A stretch of 64,000 nucleotides of DNA from Echinococcus granulosus (GCF_000524195.1 NW_020170403.1:151510-215509); one strand, 5' to 3'; counted from the first letter of the stretch, positions 48,701 through 61,160 are shown. The notes: a model not told the origin generated them from the letters alone. Numbers and translations are program-made.

Positions 48701-51700
48701 TCGTGGAAAAATACTAAGAGTTTTAAACCTCCGGCAATGTTTTAAGTTTTACTTCAACATATTCTTAAGCAGATTTTGAAAATGTAATTGGCTACATTTG
48801 GGATGCTAAAATGCTATTGTTTTTACTTTCAATGCTCACAAATCAGAACATATTCATTTCGTTGTAAAAACTCCTCTAGATATCTATCTTGGTAAAATCT
48901 TCATTTACAAGGCCGAAATATTACTTCAAGTTAAAGTGTTGGCAAATCGTTAAAAAGATTTCCCATGTTTCCAGTAAAATCGGAAGGAGATTACTTCTGC
49001 TTTAGGCCGCATTCGGTCACCTTTCTTGTTGAGTTTTACTACCTATCAATCTTCCCACGAAAGTTTTTTATTTGTTTTAAAATAAGGTTTCCGAAAACGA
49101 CGGATAATATCCGTTAAAAGTGCATTCTTCTGATGTCAAACGGTGATGGTAGTTCGAATCTGCCAAAAGTTACGGACAGCTGCGGTAACCTCAAATATGT
49201 TGGTTCCAAAAGTACGAAAATGTGCTCTTTACTTGACTTCCTGGGTGGATCTTGCTTCAAGTTCGGTATTTTTGTCAAAATACTGTTTAATTAACTACCG
49301 AAAGTGAACATGACTGAACATTAAAGCGGCAAAAGGTAAGAATAAAATTTCCACAATTCGAAATCAGTAATACTTTGTCTTCAGAGAACAGACAAACCTC
49401 AATTACCTCTTTAATCTGTCAGTATGGTAGCAAACAGGCTACCGGTTGTGATTTCTCCTTTCTAATTTACTTATTGCATATGGAATCATAAAATATTTAT
49501 TCAAGACATTTTCAGGTAGGTCCTGAGCTGTTTACCCCATTTCCCCTGCCTACGAAATGCGCAAACTCCTATTTAATTTTCTTTTTGTGGACAAGGTCGC
49601 CCCTTTGGGTGATTTTATCCTACGTAATGGGGCTCAGAATAGCAGATTTTATCTTCTACTGATAGAGGTGATTTTATATTCAATTTGTGATCTAACAATA
49701 CCGCGTATGCTTGTTTGGGGTTTTTCGAAACGAAAATTGTCTCAGAAAATTCTGCTTGACTTGCCTTTCTAAATATGCTGAAAATGTTGGAACAATAAAG
49801 GAATACCAGATTTGTTTTAAATACAGTTACGAAAACTTTAAAAGCATTCAATTAGCTAACAACACAGACAGTAGGTTCATGCGATAAGTTCTAAATCTAT
49901 CTCGACAAGTATTTCTTCGCCTTTTTCCTGTGATATTAAGAGGCTTGAGTGTACTTCTGAATAGCTTAAAACGGTGTACTCGGGAATCTCTAACTACCAC
50001 AAGGTTGTATTCACCAATCTACAGGTTCCACTTCCAGATTTGAAATGCAATTCTGGGAGCACTTTTCATACTGGCAGTAGTTACCTAATGACTCTTGTAA
50101 AACGTTAACTCCTGGTTTTACTCAGATCATACTCAAACTCGACCACTGAGTGGGTCATTTTCGTGTTCTGTTAAAAAGTGGAAGTTTTATTTGCGTAATT
50201 CCCTTCCAAGTTGATTAACACTAAGCTCCCTAATAGAATAGTGAATAAATATGCTATTCGTCGAAAGCTTTGGTCCTCAAAGGAACTTTAGAATGAGTGG
50301 TACTGTTAGCAATCAAATTAACGCAAAAATAGAAAAAAATATTTGACGAGTTATTCGAATGCGTTGTCCAAATTGGCCTAAAAGGCTATGTGGCACAGAC
50401 AACTGAAAGCAGATTTGTAATAAATGTTGATATGAAATCCCAACCTCGCTAACGTGAATAGAGCCTCACGGCACCAAGGCAGAGGTTTGCTAGCGGCAGT
50501 ATTTAGACTCGTGTGGTCAACCATCAATGTACCATGTATGCATTAACAACATCCCCAAACACCCAACATTAACAAACATGCGACAATCTAAAAATAACTT
50601 CTTAACTCTTATAATTTACAAAATTGAGAAAAACGCACAAAAATGGACATTTTCACCGATCAATTGTAGCTATGGCGACATGGTGCCAAAGACCATCTTG
50701 GGTCAACTGATCGGCGGCACGTGCGCGCTTTCCGGTGTACTGGTGATAGCCCTTCCCGTCCCATTCATTGTCTCAAACTTCTCTCGCATCTACCATCAAG
50801 GTCAGCGAGCCGACAAACGCAGGGCGCAAATGGTGAGCCCTATTTAAGGGGTCTGTAACCTCTCCTTCCCTTTTCTGGCATCTCTTCATCTCTTGCTCAA
50901 ATAGCTGGGCATGAAGCGTGGTAAATGAGGTAGCAGCTATCAAACTGAATAATTTATTTTTGTGAGTTTTCAGGTCGTCGACAGAGAAGGAAATTTTATT
51001 CATAAATCCTTCACTGATGAATCGGAGACAAATAGCGATCGGGATTGAGCGTCCTAATACCAGCAAAACCACACTTTATGCTACATCCCATTAATCATTG
51101 GAGTGTTCAAGTTGTCACTGAAATACTTTTAGGAGATGTGAGCCTACCTTTGGCACTGCTATTAATGTGCAAAAGAGTAGGGAGCCATTAAATCGAGAAA
51201 AACCAAAAACCGCGCATTCATGTATAGTTTTTAAAATATCTTTCCGCTACAAAACTATGGAAAGTTGGAAAATGGTAAATGTACTGTGACAGAAACCCAG
51301 ATGGCATAATTGGTCGTGCGTATGCGATGCAGTAGACTGGACATTCATGAAGTAAGATTAAGTGAGCAAACTACTGAAGGCGACCTCGGAACAGGAGGGG
51401 TGGCGATGTGAGGGGCCCACGTCACGCGAAAAAGTACCTAGGTTTCAACCAGGGCTACATCTCAGTGATCATGGTAGGATTTCGCATACCACCGCCTTCG
51501 TGATATAGGAAATCCATTAAAAAATTAAACTGAGGTTACTCTACGTTTTCATCCAACAACTTTCTTTACTTCCTTTCCTCACTCTAAGCCGTCTACCTTA
51601 AGTTCTTGCATCGAAGAGGTGAATATGGTGTGCTTGCAGCTTTTTCGTAGCAAGTGGGTGCGGCTAATAGAATGGTCCGCAGTTTCCTTAACTCCCCAAC

Positions 51701-54700
51701 CTTCAAGCCGACTCCCTTTTGTGTAACAATTCTTTCAAGTAGTGTAGCATTCACTATCCACGAAATGATAAGCAGTGCACTTTTTCTGGAAAGTGTTCAA
51801 CCATTCGAAATGCGAGTAACGGTTTCGGCTAAATCCCGTGGCAGTGTAATTTCCAAGTTATCTCTAAATATTTTATAAGACACAGGAAACCATAAATATC
51901 TGTACTATGCTAGAACGGAAGGACCAGAAGGCAAATCAGGGTTGCCTTTAAACAACTAACCGCTTAGTGTTACGCTCAGTTGAAACGAATGAAAGGAGAC
52001 CACAACAGCACTGTCGTTTAAGTTGAGTGAAAAGCAGTAAATTGGGGTCCTCTAAACGTTATAACTAATCCCCATTGGAAGTAGGTGTAATGAATTGAAA
52101 TAAGTGCATCAAGTCTTGGCGTGATGATTGCCAATCCATTTTAAATCATTGAAATACACCCTGGTTTAGGCATTTCTTCATTTCTTTGAGAAATTTTAGC
52201 TCATGCGTTCATCCCTACTACGACTAGAAATTTCAATATGTGCGCGGGTATTTTACGATATTCCAATCTGACCGTAACTTTGTAATGAAGGTAAGGACAG
52301 TTCGGTGACCTGCTAGTAGAAATGGCACAAGCGAAACGCCGACACCGAAATGGTGACCGAAAGCCACAGTGACGGAAGTGCTCGCGCCATATTTGATTGT
52401 AGCGTAAATTTGTCTAATAAGTAACTTTAAACCTTTTGCCTGAAAATTTTCAACGATAGGTGTGCTCGCGAATCTTGCCTTTTTTTCATGGGATTATAAA
52501 GTCCCCTAAAGTGCGTTTTTGGCATTACAGCAGCTATGCGATAACTCTGATAGGCCGTGCAAGTGCGGAGCGTGGCGTAGGGGTGTCAAACGCGATGTGT
52601 AAATGTCAAGTCGAGCTGTGTCTACGCCAAAGTGCTACACCAGTTGCGCATTCACGCATCCACGTTAATTTAATGCCGAGTGCAGCGTCCGGGAAGTAAA
52701 GTTAATTAGCAATGACAATAAAAGCACTGAGTGCGCTTTTTTGGCTCACAAAATCACGCTGTACTTGGTAACATTGTGTCAATTTACTGCAAGAGCAGGT
52801 TCCGTAGAACGGAGCAAATACATTTTCGGTGGATAGGCAAGCAAAGAAGAACTTTACTTATGACCCTGAAATGGTGGTATTTTAGATAACCAACTAAGCA
52901 CGATAATTGGCAACTGGGCTCCTTTTGATAGTAGCTTATCATAGAATGGGTGATGCATTAAAACCATTAAATGCGAGGAACTACTTTCGAAAGTTTGGTC
53001 ATTTTTCATACTTATTTGCTACTTTTTCTGTTCTACCTCATAATTGCATAATAGCTGGCTTTTATTTTGTTCCAAAAAGAAGCGAGTCGGAACAATTTTC
53101 CATTCACTTTTTGTTACGCTTTTGATCGTCAAAAGTTAGGAAGCAAGATGAAAATAGCCAAATAGAATTGGTCCACAGATGATGTCGCCATTTATCTAGA
53201 AGGAAATTTCATTATTTTTTTTACATTTTATAAACTATGAAACATCTTTTGGTCAAAGGGATTAGTGATTTATAAATAATTCACGTGATTTTTAATTAAC
53301 AGTTGAAAGTTGGATTACTGAACTCAGGCAAAGGTTATCAGGAAGCATCGAATAAACTTTCAAATTTTAAATGCTCATCTGTAAAACCTAATTTGACTTC
53401 TACACTTAGTCTTAGTTTATTAACTTAAAACCACTTTACTAAGCAACTTTTCTACACGATGTTTGTTTATGTGCTTTTAAGGAAGCGAAACAACGCAGAA
53501 GGTGGGTGTTAGAGCGATCTACTGTAACCGTGCGAATTGCCGCTTTACCTTTTCACGTTAATTTTTCCAAAAGAATATTTTGTCATCTAATTTGAAAGCT
53601 CTTTTTGATGCTTCATAAAAATATATTTTAGGTGTTTAAACTATCAATGGCGCATGGAGTCCACCGCACGTCATATGGCATGAAATTGATGGTTGAGATC
53701 CCACTTACTTCAACAAGTGTATGAAGAATTAGGTATTCGATTAAGACCGTGCAATTTTTTCCTTCGTTGAGATTATGAAAGCCACTTTCTAGAGTTCCGC
53801 CTTTATAAAAATTTCTCAAGAGAATAAGGCGGTCTCCCTCCCTTTCGCCTATTCTAAGTAAAATGAAAATATTCTCCCCACTAAGCTTTGTAATACAGAG
53901 TATGATATGAAGTCTTGCGCTGTCTCGAAGTAATATGACTTCCATCCCACTGGCCCACCAGGCGTGAGTATTCTTTAGGAAGAGGTTTCCTTATACACCT
54001 TTAAGTTGTGCCTTGTAGATGTACATTAGCGGCAATTGGCGTTTGGTTTTTAACAAGTGAATAATGCCATCCGCAGCACACCACATACACAAAAGCAAGC
54101 ATTTCACGAATAATAATGAAGTGGTGAGCACTCTAGGACTGTGAGGTGAATATTGGATAGTGGGTGGTTCGGTGATAGCTAATGATATGTTCGTCCGCTT
54201 AGTGTATCCGTGAAGGGAGTAATGACCAATTTGAGGATCTTTGAGGCTGATTATCATCTGCAAATGCAAGGCATGTGGGTGAGGTCCACTTGTTTATCTT
54301 CTTGTCGCGGTTTTCCTTTCCTNNNNNNNNNNNNNNNNNNNNNNNNNNNNNNNNNNNNNNNNNNNNNNNNNNNNNNNNNNNNNNNNNNNNNNNNNNNNNN
54401 NNNNNNNNNNNNNNNNNNNNNNGATATAAACCATTTATTTCATCACTCACAGTAAACATTGCTTTCAGGAAAATCCTTGGCTTGTTCTATAGCGACATGC
54501 ATTTTCTAACTAATGAAGACCAGAGAGTCTTCTTCTACATGATGTAACTATTTTTAAGCTGTGTACTTTTTACACCACACATCTAATTACAACACAATTG
54601 CTTTTTCTAGGAGTTTCTCTACACCTTTGAAGCCAAATTCAACATGATTTATTAGGCAGATAAGTTTGGATCATATACATCAGGTCAGGTCAACCGACAT

Positions 54701-57700
54701 TTGATGAAATGAGGTTGGACCGAAATCAGGATGAAGCAGGCAGAGAGCACAATGTAGAATTCTGTTCTGTGCTTTATGGTATATGAAATTTCAGGAAATG
54801 TTTTGTTGTATTTTATAAAATTTATTAAAATATTTCATTAGGCGATGCCGGATTTTAAGAAATCCTTCGGTCACCACTTATTTGAAAATAGATCCTTTAG
54901 GTTAAGGCGCATTCACTCACTGCGGAGGAGCGGTGTGGTATCTTACTCCTTCATGCTTAGCTTTGAGTTATCTCGATTTGATTCATCCGATCATTAAAAA
55001 AGTAGGCTATTCTAAAGACTTCACAAATTTTTTTAAGAAAAATGTTGATAGGTGCATCTTGCAATTCACCGAGTCATGTCACATCGTGGTGGCCCGCCAC
55101 TACTCATTTATAGAATAGATCAAACCAATAAGTACTTTATTCTTCAAATTTACTAACCAAAGTTCACTTTTCCTTCAATAGAATGCCCGCAAGGCCAGAA
55201 TTCGCAAAGGTGCGGCATCCGATGTCACCGGCGCTGAAGGTGGTGGTGGTGTATTTTTCTCCCAGGATTCCTCTGGTGCAGATTCCGATGCAAATGGAGA
55301 TGCTGAAGTCTCTATGGTCTCTTCCATCGGTCATCCACCCATTCTCCGCACCACTTTTAGCTCGACGGTCCGTCACCATTCCATGCCACCTCATGACAGT
55401 CTCCTGCCACCCCAGCCATCACTTATCTCTCCCTCACAGTTAAAAGGTGATGTCGGTGTTAGTGGTGCTGGTGGTGAGGGCCCGCGGAAACGAAATCAAT
55501 CCTTTGGAAGTGTCCGATTCTTGCCACAAACCGAGTCACCATGGCTACCGCCTCACTCCTACCAACCGACGAAACGGCAGTCGATACTGTCGCTGGAGGA
55601 ACAACGTGTCAACGGAGATAAAGATGAGGATGATACGATGGCTCCCATGACTGTCACTGAGGCTGGTGATGTCGATGACGACTCGAGGAAAGCGAAGGGC
55701 AACTGCGGAATTCAAATCCGTGTGGATAAGGAAAACAGTCAGTATGAATCTGCGGATCTGACTACCTCACGTCTGGGAGAGTCTGAGGTGAATTTAAGCA
55801 CTTTTCAGTCTAACCGTTGTGTCTATAATCGCCTATTTTATTTAAAATACATTCTTCTTTAACACAAAATCATCAGAAAGACATGAAAAGTTTAAACCGG
55901 CGAAATACATTGCCAGGATTTGGTGAGAATTCAATATACTATATACGATTTGCAATAATAAAACTGATTGCTTGAGAATAGATCCTTCATAGTCGAGCAA
56001 AGCACGCCCGCGTGAGGTTTCGGTTTTGAATTCGGTCTTTAGTTCAAAAAGGATTGTTTTTAAAGGGATTCGAGGATGTCAAGCCTGCGTAGAGTAATTT
56101 TGTTAATGAAGTCGGCAAAAATATACTTTCTCATAGCATCTACTTCGTATTTTGGGCTTATTTGCCGGGCGAAGACCATTTAAATACCTGTATGGCGGCG
56201 AGGAGTCTTCGTCATTTATTCTTTACTAATTTTGCGGACAAACAATATTAAAGTTATCTGCGCCGATGTACCTCCCCGATAAATGAGAATTTAAGATGTG
56301 TCAAAAGGAAAAGTCGGAAGCCTCTACTATTGACCTTGACAACAATAACTTGATACCTTCAATACTGTACCAGAAAGTTTGATTGTCGGTAGGTTTTACC
56401 GAGCCCTAATCGAGACCACGAGCCAGGAAATCGTCTCAATTTAGCACCTTAAATGAGGACTCTATTATTCCCATTTCAATGATGTGTAACTTGCATTTAA
56501 TTAGTTGATTTCAATGCTGTAGCTGCTTAGACTATCGTTCCCCTTATTACTTGACAAGTTACTCCTAATTATGGGGGACAGTGCTTTGTGGGTGCGTCTC
56601 AGTGTAGGTATTTTAATGGCTCTATCGCTTATTTTCGCAATGCTGTGTCGAGTTAATCACACAAGCAAATACAAACCAAAGAATCTTTTCTCCACATAAT
56701 CACGCATCGATGTTATTTACAAAAACTGTTGCATTTGCGCTTCCACCCATTACTTTCTATTTTTAAGTTGATGTTTTGCACGCATGCAGCTTCAGACAAC
56801 AATTCCGCAATTTGGTTGTGCAAAGCTGAATAAGGTGGAAAGAGCACTCCTCCTTTGATTAAGGAGTTGCCTGATGCAAACTTCTTAAGGGTGGTTTAAA
56901 TCACCGCCTAATCGCGTAAGAACAGAAGATGACCCCATTCCTACCCATATTGGTGGCATTTATTCACTGTAGGAGCTAAGGGCGCTGCCTGTAAAAGTTG
57001 TTTTTTTTTTAATATCCCTGTGTGTCAGTAGGTGGCAGAGGGCCTTTCCTTCTAGCGGCAATCACTTTTGGAGTCCCTCATCCTATGCACCGAAAAGGCG
57101 TTGCATTCAACGAAGAAAAAGTCCAAGTCTTGTCTTAAATTTACTCAAGCTACAAAACACTCAAAAAAGGACTGATTAAATCGGTACTACATATTATTAT
57201 TATTCTAAAACAATGAGAATGTTGGCCTTTGCTTCAATGAAGTGTTACGTGCCTTAGCCCATCAAAAAATTGAAATTATTTAATCGTAGTCACTCCAAAA
57301 GAATTGCTTTAAATACTCTACTTTAAACATGCATATAGTTTAAAATGTGAGTCATTTTGGTTTGCAATCGCTTGTAGTGTCACATATATGTGACATGTGT
57401 TCTTTGCCAGTTTACAATAACCGGTTTCGCAAAGTAATTATCTTAATCGAGTTCGTTGAGGCAAAAGCAGCAAAATTATACAAAATTCACCATTAGAACA
57501 AGGATATTTGCGATTTTTAGCTTTGAATCGTATAGCTTTAAATTGGACACATTTTCTGCGGGTTATGATGGTCGATTTTTTCGGAGACATTCATAGTGAA
57601 GCGTTAGATGATTTGATGCTTGTTTCCTTTTTCAAAGGCAATTCACCTTACATTGAAGTAGTCATCTGGTGTGAACACGATTTCTTGGGTATTTTTATTT

Positions 57701-60700
57701 GACTCCAAAGAATTAACCGAGCTCCCAAAAGAGATCTGTGAGAAATGCAAATTCGGCGATGCAATTTCCTTGAAATTTCTAAAGTTTACCAAAGTTTGCT
57801 GGCATTGCGATGCATCTTTTCGATATGATTTTTGGGCGCACTGTTAGTTTGGATTGACCGGCGTTGGAATGTCATCTTGACTTGGCAAAGTCGGGAATTA
57901 TTTTTCTCATAATATCCTTTTCGAAGGTCAATTAACTGTCTCTTACTGTTAGCGAATAAGTTCACATCCTGAGTCTTCAAGCAAAGTAAAGTCTAGGTTT
58001 TTTGCATTCGTTTGCATTTATTAAGCAACTTGGAGACTGAAATCTAACCACAGTTCAATAAGGGCTGTTCTATGTTGATTCGGATAGCTAATACCACCGA
58101 AGGAGGGTAAAAGGGGAGTACATTTACCTAACTCTTCAAGGGAAAGTCGACGCAAATGGATTGGGAATTTAGGGTTAGAAAGTTCCGATTTGAGGAGAAC
58201 CTCTCATACACCTGTCACTAGTGATGCAGTAGCCGAAGCTGCACTCCTATTGACTAGACTTGACCCCTCATTACTTATCGCTTACATAATATTTGAAATT
58301 TCCAGCACGAGGTCACGTTTTATTACCTCTGCTGATTTTCCCCTCGAATGGGGAGGAATACTTAGACGCGCACTCTAGCTGGGTGCGTGCCCGATAAAAT
58401 AAATAACTAAGCAATCAAATCTCATTTCCGTACTCGCCGAATAATCTTTTGTTTGTTAATCAGCCTATCGTAGACGCTCTAGTGACGGAATGTATCAATT
58501 GCTATTCGTATTGGCCTTCTCCTCCGATCTGTTGGACGGAAATTTAAGTAGAAAAAGGAGCAAAGATCGATGAACTCTAGCATATTTCATTAATTTTTCA
58601 AGTATGTCTTAAATTTTAAATGTCTAAATGAAGTTTGTGATTTGTCATAGCTAGCCAAAAGAAATTCCCCTCAATGTATTTAAACAATTATAAAGGGTAT
58701 TTCTTCGAATGACAAAATTCTCTACAATCTTCTGCCTCGAGCGGAGGCATTAGAAATACACCAATTTCCAGTTTAAACTGTGGCATTGATGCGATTAGAT
58801 CGGGATGTCTTTATGCCAACCATAATACCCTTCTACAATCCGTCTTTTAGGTGGGTGATGGAACAAGTAACACCCTGTCCGATCTTGCAACGAGACACGT
58901 TGAGAAGTCAACAATGTCCCTCTTCATTGATGACAGTCACGCCTCTCAACTGGCTAGCCAAAGCAATCAAGACAGGGTCGTGGAAATACGATCACCTAGC
59001 TTACAGACGACGCGACGAGGCCACATCAGTCCCAGCTGTGAAGCCGCGCAATCTGTGATTCGTCAACAGCATAGGCACCTACTGAAGTGTCTCCAAATTG
59101 TCACGGTAATTTGATTATTTTTTTGAAAAGCCAGCATTGTGTACAGCACGAGGATGCACTCGAGGGTATTGGTATGAATTATGAATGCACACACAGCCGT
59201 GACAAATAACGGCATGAATGTAAGCCTGCTTCTCAGTTCGTTAAATCGCCCCCCCTCCCCCATATATGTGTGTGTGTTGAAAGGGAAACCAGAACTATTT
59301 ATCCCCCTTAAGTGCAAGACAAGCCCATTTTATTCCTACTTCCGCCCATATCAAATTCTTGGCGTTTTATTTTTAGCTAGCATAGTTTTTGTAAATCGAG
59401 ACAAATTCATGTCTTGAAGATTACGCCTCATTTCATTGTCAATTACGAAGTTATTCACAGTTTGTGTTCATTTTACCAAGTTATAAATATCAAGCATAGC
59501 TTTTGTATAAGGGATAATCTAGAAATGTGATTGAAGTTAAAGAAAGCAGATAAAGAAATAATTTCCGTGGATTGACATGCCAGCTAGATCACGACCTAGG
59601 TACCTAGGTACCTCGTTTCGATTCTTGCCGATCACTTTTTATCTTTGACATGGTATTTATTTGGAGTAGTCCTTTGAAATAAAGGACTAAATTATACAGA
59701 AAGTGCCAACGTTCGGCTGCGTAACTATTAATAGAGTCGTTCGTTTTTTTGATGGGCATAGGGACGGAGACACATTGAGAGAAATCTTTTAATAGCACCT
59801 ATTGCGAAACCATAGCTATGGCCATGGGTCACTGCGCTCTCAAATTGGACGGCGCTTTGTACTTTTCTTTCATCATTGAGGAATTGTAGATTTGGAAGAT
59901 GGTTATGAATGTGGTTATAAATATGCACAGAAGGATCGCGAGTTGCCAACGGAAGTGGTAGGGAAATGCTGCCATTACTTTAAGATAGCAGTAGCGCCTC
60001 GAACACTAAAGAGGCAAAGTGAATAAATCTTCAGCTGGAATAGATTGTATTCCTTTACTTGATAATATCATCCTACTAAATCCTTTGATCTTTTATAAAT
60101 CTTGGGTTTATGACCCTTAAATAGCAGATAATTAAACCTAGCACAACCGCGCATTTTTAAGGTCTCAATGCATTTTATTAAGCTGCTTAGTTTCTCACGT
60201 CATCGTGTTGAATCAATGGTATGCACACATTTGATTTTTGAACACTTGGGATATTTTTCTTGCGTTTTGCTCAAATAAATCTGAATTTACAAAATTTAGG
60301 AGTGTGCACTACACGTAACGCACAACACCCTCCAATAGCACTACATGGAACGCTTTTTGGTCTTAAAGAAGGACAGAGAACATTTGGTGTTCCCTTTTTT
60401 ATCAATTCATTATCGTTAGCGGCAACTTATTAATAAGACTTAGCGGTAGAAATGCGAAATTGAGGGATTTGAATTAAAATCCACCAGGTGGACAATGGAA
60501 TTGTTGTCCTTCATATTTAAACTTATCAAAGTGCCTGTCTAGAAGGCGTTTGATACCTGCCTCGTTTTAGTATACTATTGCGTGAGTGAGGCAGTTACAC
60601 TTTCGCATGTCAATCGCAATTACTTATTTGGCGTTGGGAGATTGATTTGCTGGGCGGCACGAATCCCATCTGCAGTTGGACCGGTGCAGCAATTTCGACT

Positions 60701-61160
60701 GAGCGCAGCGCAGATAGTTGTGAAGGTGTCACATGACTTTTGAATGAAAATGAAGGTGGTAACAAATGTTTCTTTATTTAAACAAATTTTGACTGGTACT
60801 GGTGCAACTGCAACTTGGTAATGTTTGGGGGGAGATTAATTATTACCAGACTAAGGTGGGGGAACGGAATCAGGCAAATACTTTACTTTAGGGCAACCTG
60901 ATAATAAAACTGACCTGTGCTACGCCTCTTGCTTGATAAGGCATTAAAAGCTAGAGTGGAGCACAAAGTGGTGCCGGAACTACCAACCTATGCTTTAGTG
61001 CACTTTTACACAGGATCTGGGAGAACATTCAACAGCAGGAAGTGTGCTTTCAATGGAGGAGAAGGAGAAGATATCAAGAACGCGTGCCCTTTCCAATCAG
61101 ATATCCGGGAGGCTTTGTAACGCCAACCTTCAACCCAAAATCATCTGTTACCTAGATTAG
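41827..61160 (+). CDS. shal: Shal/Kv4-type voltage-gated potassium channel (6 coding exons)
   Basis: The spliced CDS is 41827-42702, 47215-47480, 50670-50832, 55182-55787, 58851-59105 and 61014-61160, 2313 nt, about 770 residues. It encodes the pore-forming subunit of an A-type potassium channel in the plasma membrane. The N-terminus [15 protein letters not shown] matches the Kv4 KChIP-binding segment. The T1 tetramerisation domain (about 54-152) keeps the non-Shaker zinc ligands H116, C122, C143 and C144. S1 is about 191-213, S2 231-256 and S3 268-288. S4 has charges R302, R305, R308, K311 and R314. The filter TTLGYGD lies around G381-D384 and S6 ends in PVP (410-412). The cytoplasmic tail has [14 protein letters not shown], then a low-complexity insert, then [10 protein letters not shown], which matches the Kv4 dileucine dendritic-targeting motif. 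It is longer than typical Kv4 (about 490-655 residues). The first Met is conserved in position with Shal starts. Confidence 0.92.
42703..47214 (+). other. Kv4 intron 1 (4.5 kb)
   Basis: GTACGT to CCCTAG. An open frame of 97 codons at 45540-45833 is not recognised. A segment near 46165-46235 weakly resembles 49550-49620 in the next intron (GAAATGCGCAAA ... CTTTTTGTGGACAA). Confidence 0.65.
47215..47480 (+). CDS. shal: Kv4 exon 2: S4, S5, pore helix
   Basis: The acceptor CCCTAG opens at ACC CTG in phase 0. Encodes the S4 charge ladder, [21 protein letters not shown]5 and [11 protein letters not shown]. It ends inside the first Gly codon of GYG (GG|GTATGT). Confidence 0.93.
47481..50669 (+). 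other. Kv4 intron 2 (3.2 kb), splitting the filter codon
   Basis: GTATGT to TTGTAG, phase 2 inside the first Gly of GYG. No internal gene seen. Confidence 0.75.
50670..50832 (+). CDS. shal: Kv4 exon 3: filter end, S6
   Basis: The acceptor ATTGTAG supplies the C that completes Gly381, then [10 protein letters not shown]6 with [20 protein letters not shown], and DKRRAQM before donor ATG|GTGAGC (phase 0). Confidence 0.93.
50833..55181 (+). other. Kv4 intron 3 (4.35 kb, contains gap)
   Basis: GTGAGC to CAATAG. Includes the 100-N gap. A 105-codon minus-strand open frame at 53628-53945 is not recognised. Confidence 0.65.
54323..54422. other. Assembly gap (100 N)
   Basis: Exactly 100 undetermined bases in Kv4 intron 3. 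The round size suggests a scaffolding placeholder, so the true length is unknown. Confidence 0.97.
55182..55787 (+). CDS. shal: Kv4 exon 4: cytoplasmic tail with low-complexity insert
   Basis: Opens with [11 protein letters not shown], continuing the Kv4 post-S6 basic segment, so the exon start is secure. The rest of the 202 codons (residues 436-637) is rich in Gly, Ser, Pro and acidic residues with no match I recognise. The donor is GAG|GTGAAT, phase 0. Confidence 0.85.
55788..58850 (+). other. Kv4 intron 4 (3.1 kb)
   Basis: GTGAAT to TTTTAG. Holds the second 16-bp palindrome at 57379; nothing else recognised. Confidence 0.65.
57379..57394. repeat. 16-bp perfect palindrome, second copy
   Basis: GTCACATATATGTGAC in Kv4 intron 4, identical to 9900-9915. 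The flanks do not align clearly. Confidence 0.6.
58851..59105 (+). CDS. shal: Kv4 exon 5: tail with dileucine targeting motif
   Basis: The acceptor is CGTCTTTTAG. 85 codons end at ACG|GTAATT, phase 0. [14 protein letters not shown] near the exon end aligns with the HHHLLRCLEKTT element of animal Kv4 tails. That supports this reading frame over the other open frame that starts at 58780. Confidence 0.85.
59106..61013 (+). other. Kv4 intron 5 (1.9 kb, proposed)
   Basis: GTAATT to ACACAG. Depends on the proposed last exon. Contains the CCTAGGTA tandem at 59595; no gene seen. Confidence 0.5.
59595..59613. repeat. Short palindromic CCTAGGTA tandem
   Basis: CCTAGGTACCTAGGTACCT, two and a bit units of an 8-bp repeat that is also self-complementary, in Kv4 intron 5. 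Confidence 0.5.
61014..61160 (+). CDS. shal: Kv4 exon 6 (proposed): C-terminus
   Basis: Acceptor TTTTACACAG followed in phase 0 by 48 codons and TAG. The product begins [19 protein letters not shown] and ends ICYLD. The Asp after ...IVT sits where Kv4 has Asp after EKTT. An overlapping open frame (60917-61120) in another phase is longer but has no splice fit. Homology is weak, so this exon is inferred from splice signal, phase and the AATAAA 104 bp downstream. Confidence 0.55.
   Translation, partial: DLGEHSTAGSVLSMEEKEKISRTRALSNQISGRLCNANLQPKIICYLD

Noticed and set aside
49140..49190. GTTCGAATC-like tRNA B box
   Set aside because: No matching acceptor stem, A box or cloverleaf can be folded around it.
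53628..53945. 105-codon minus-strand frame in Kv4 intron 3
   Set aside because: No recognised family, no neighbouring exon in phase, and AT-rich intronic setting.
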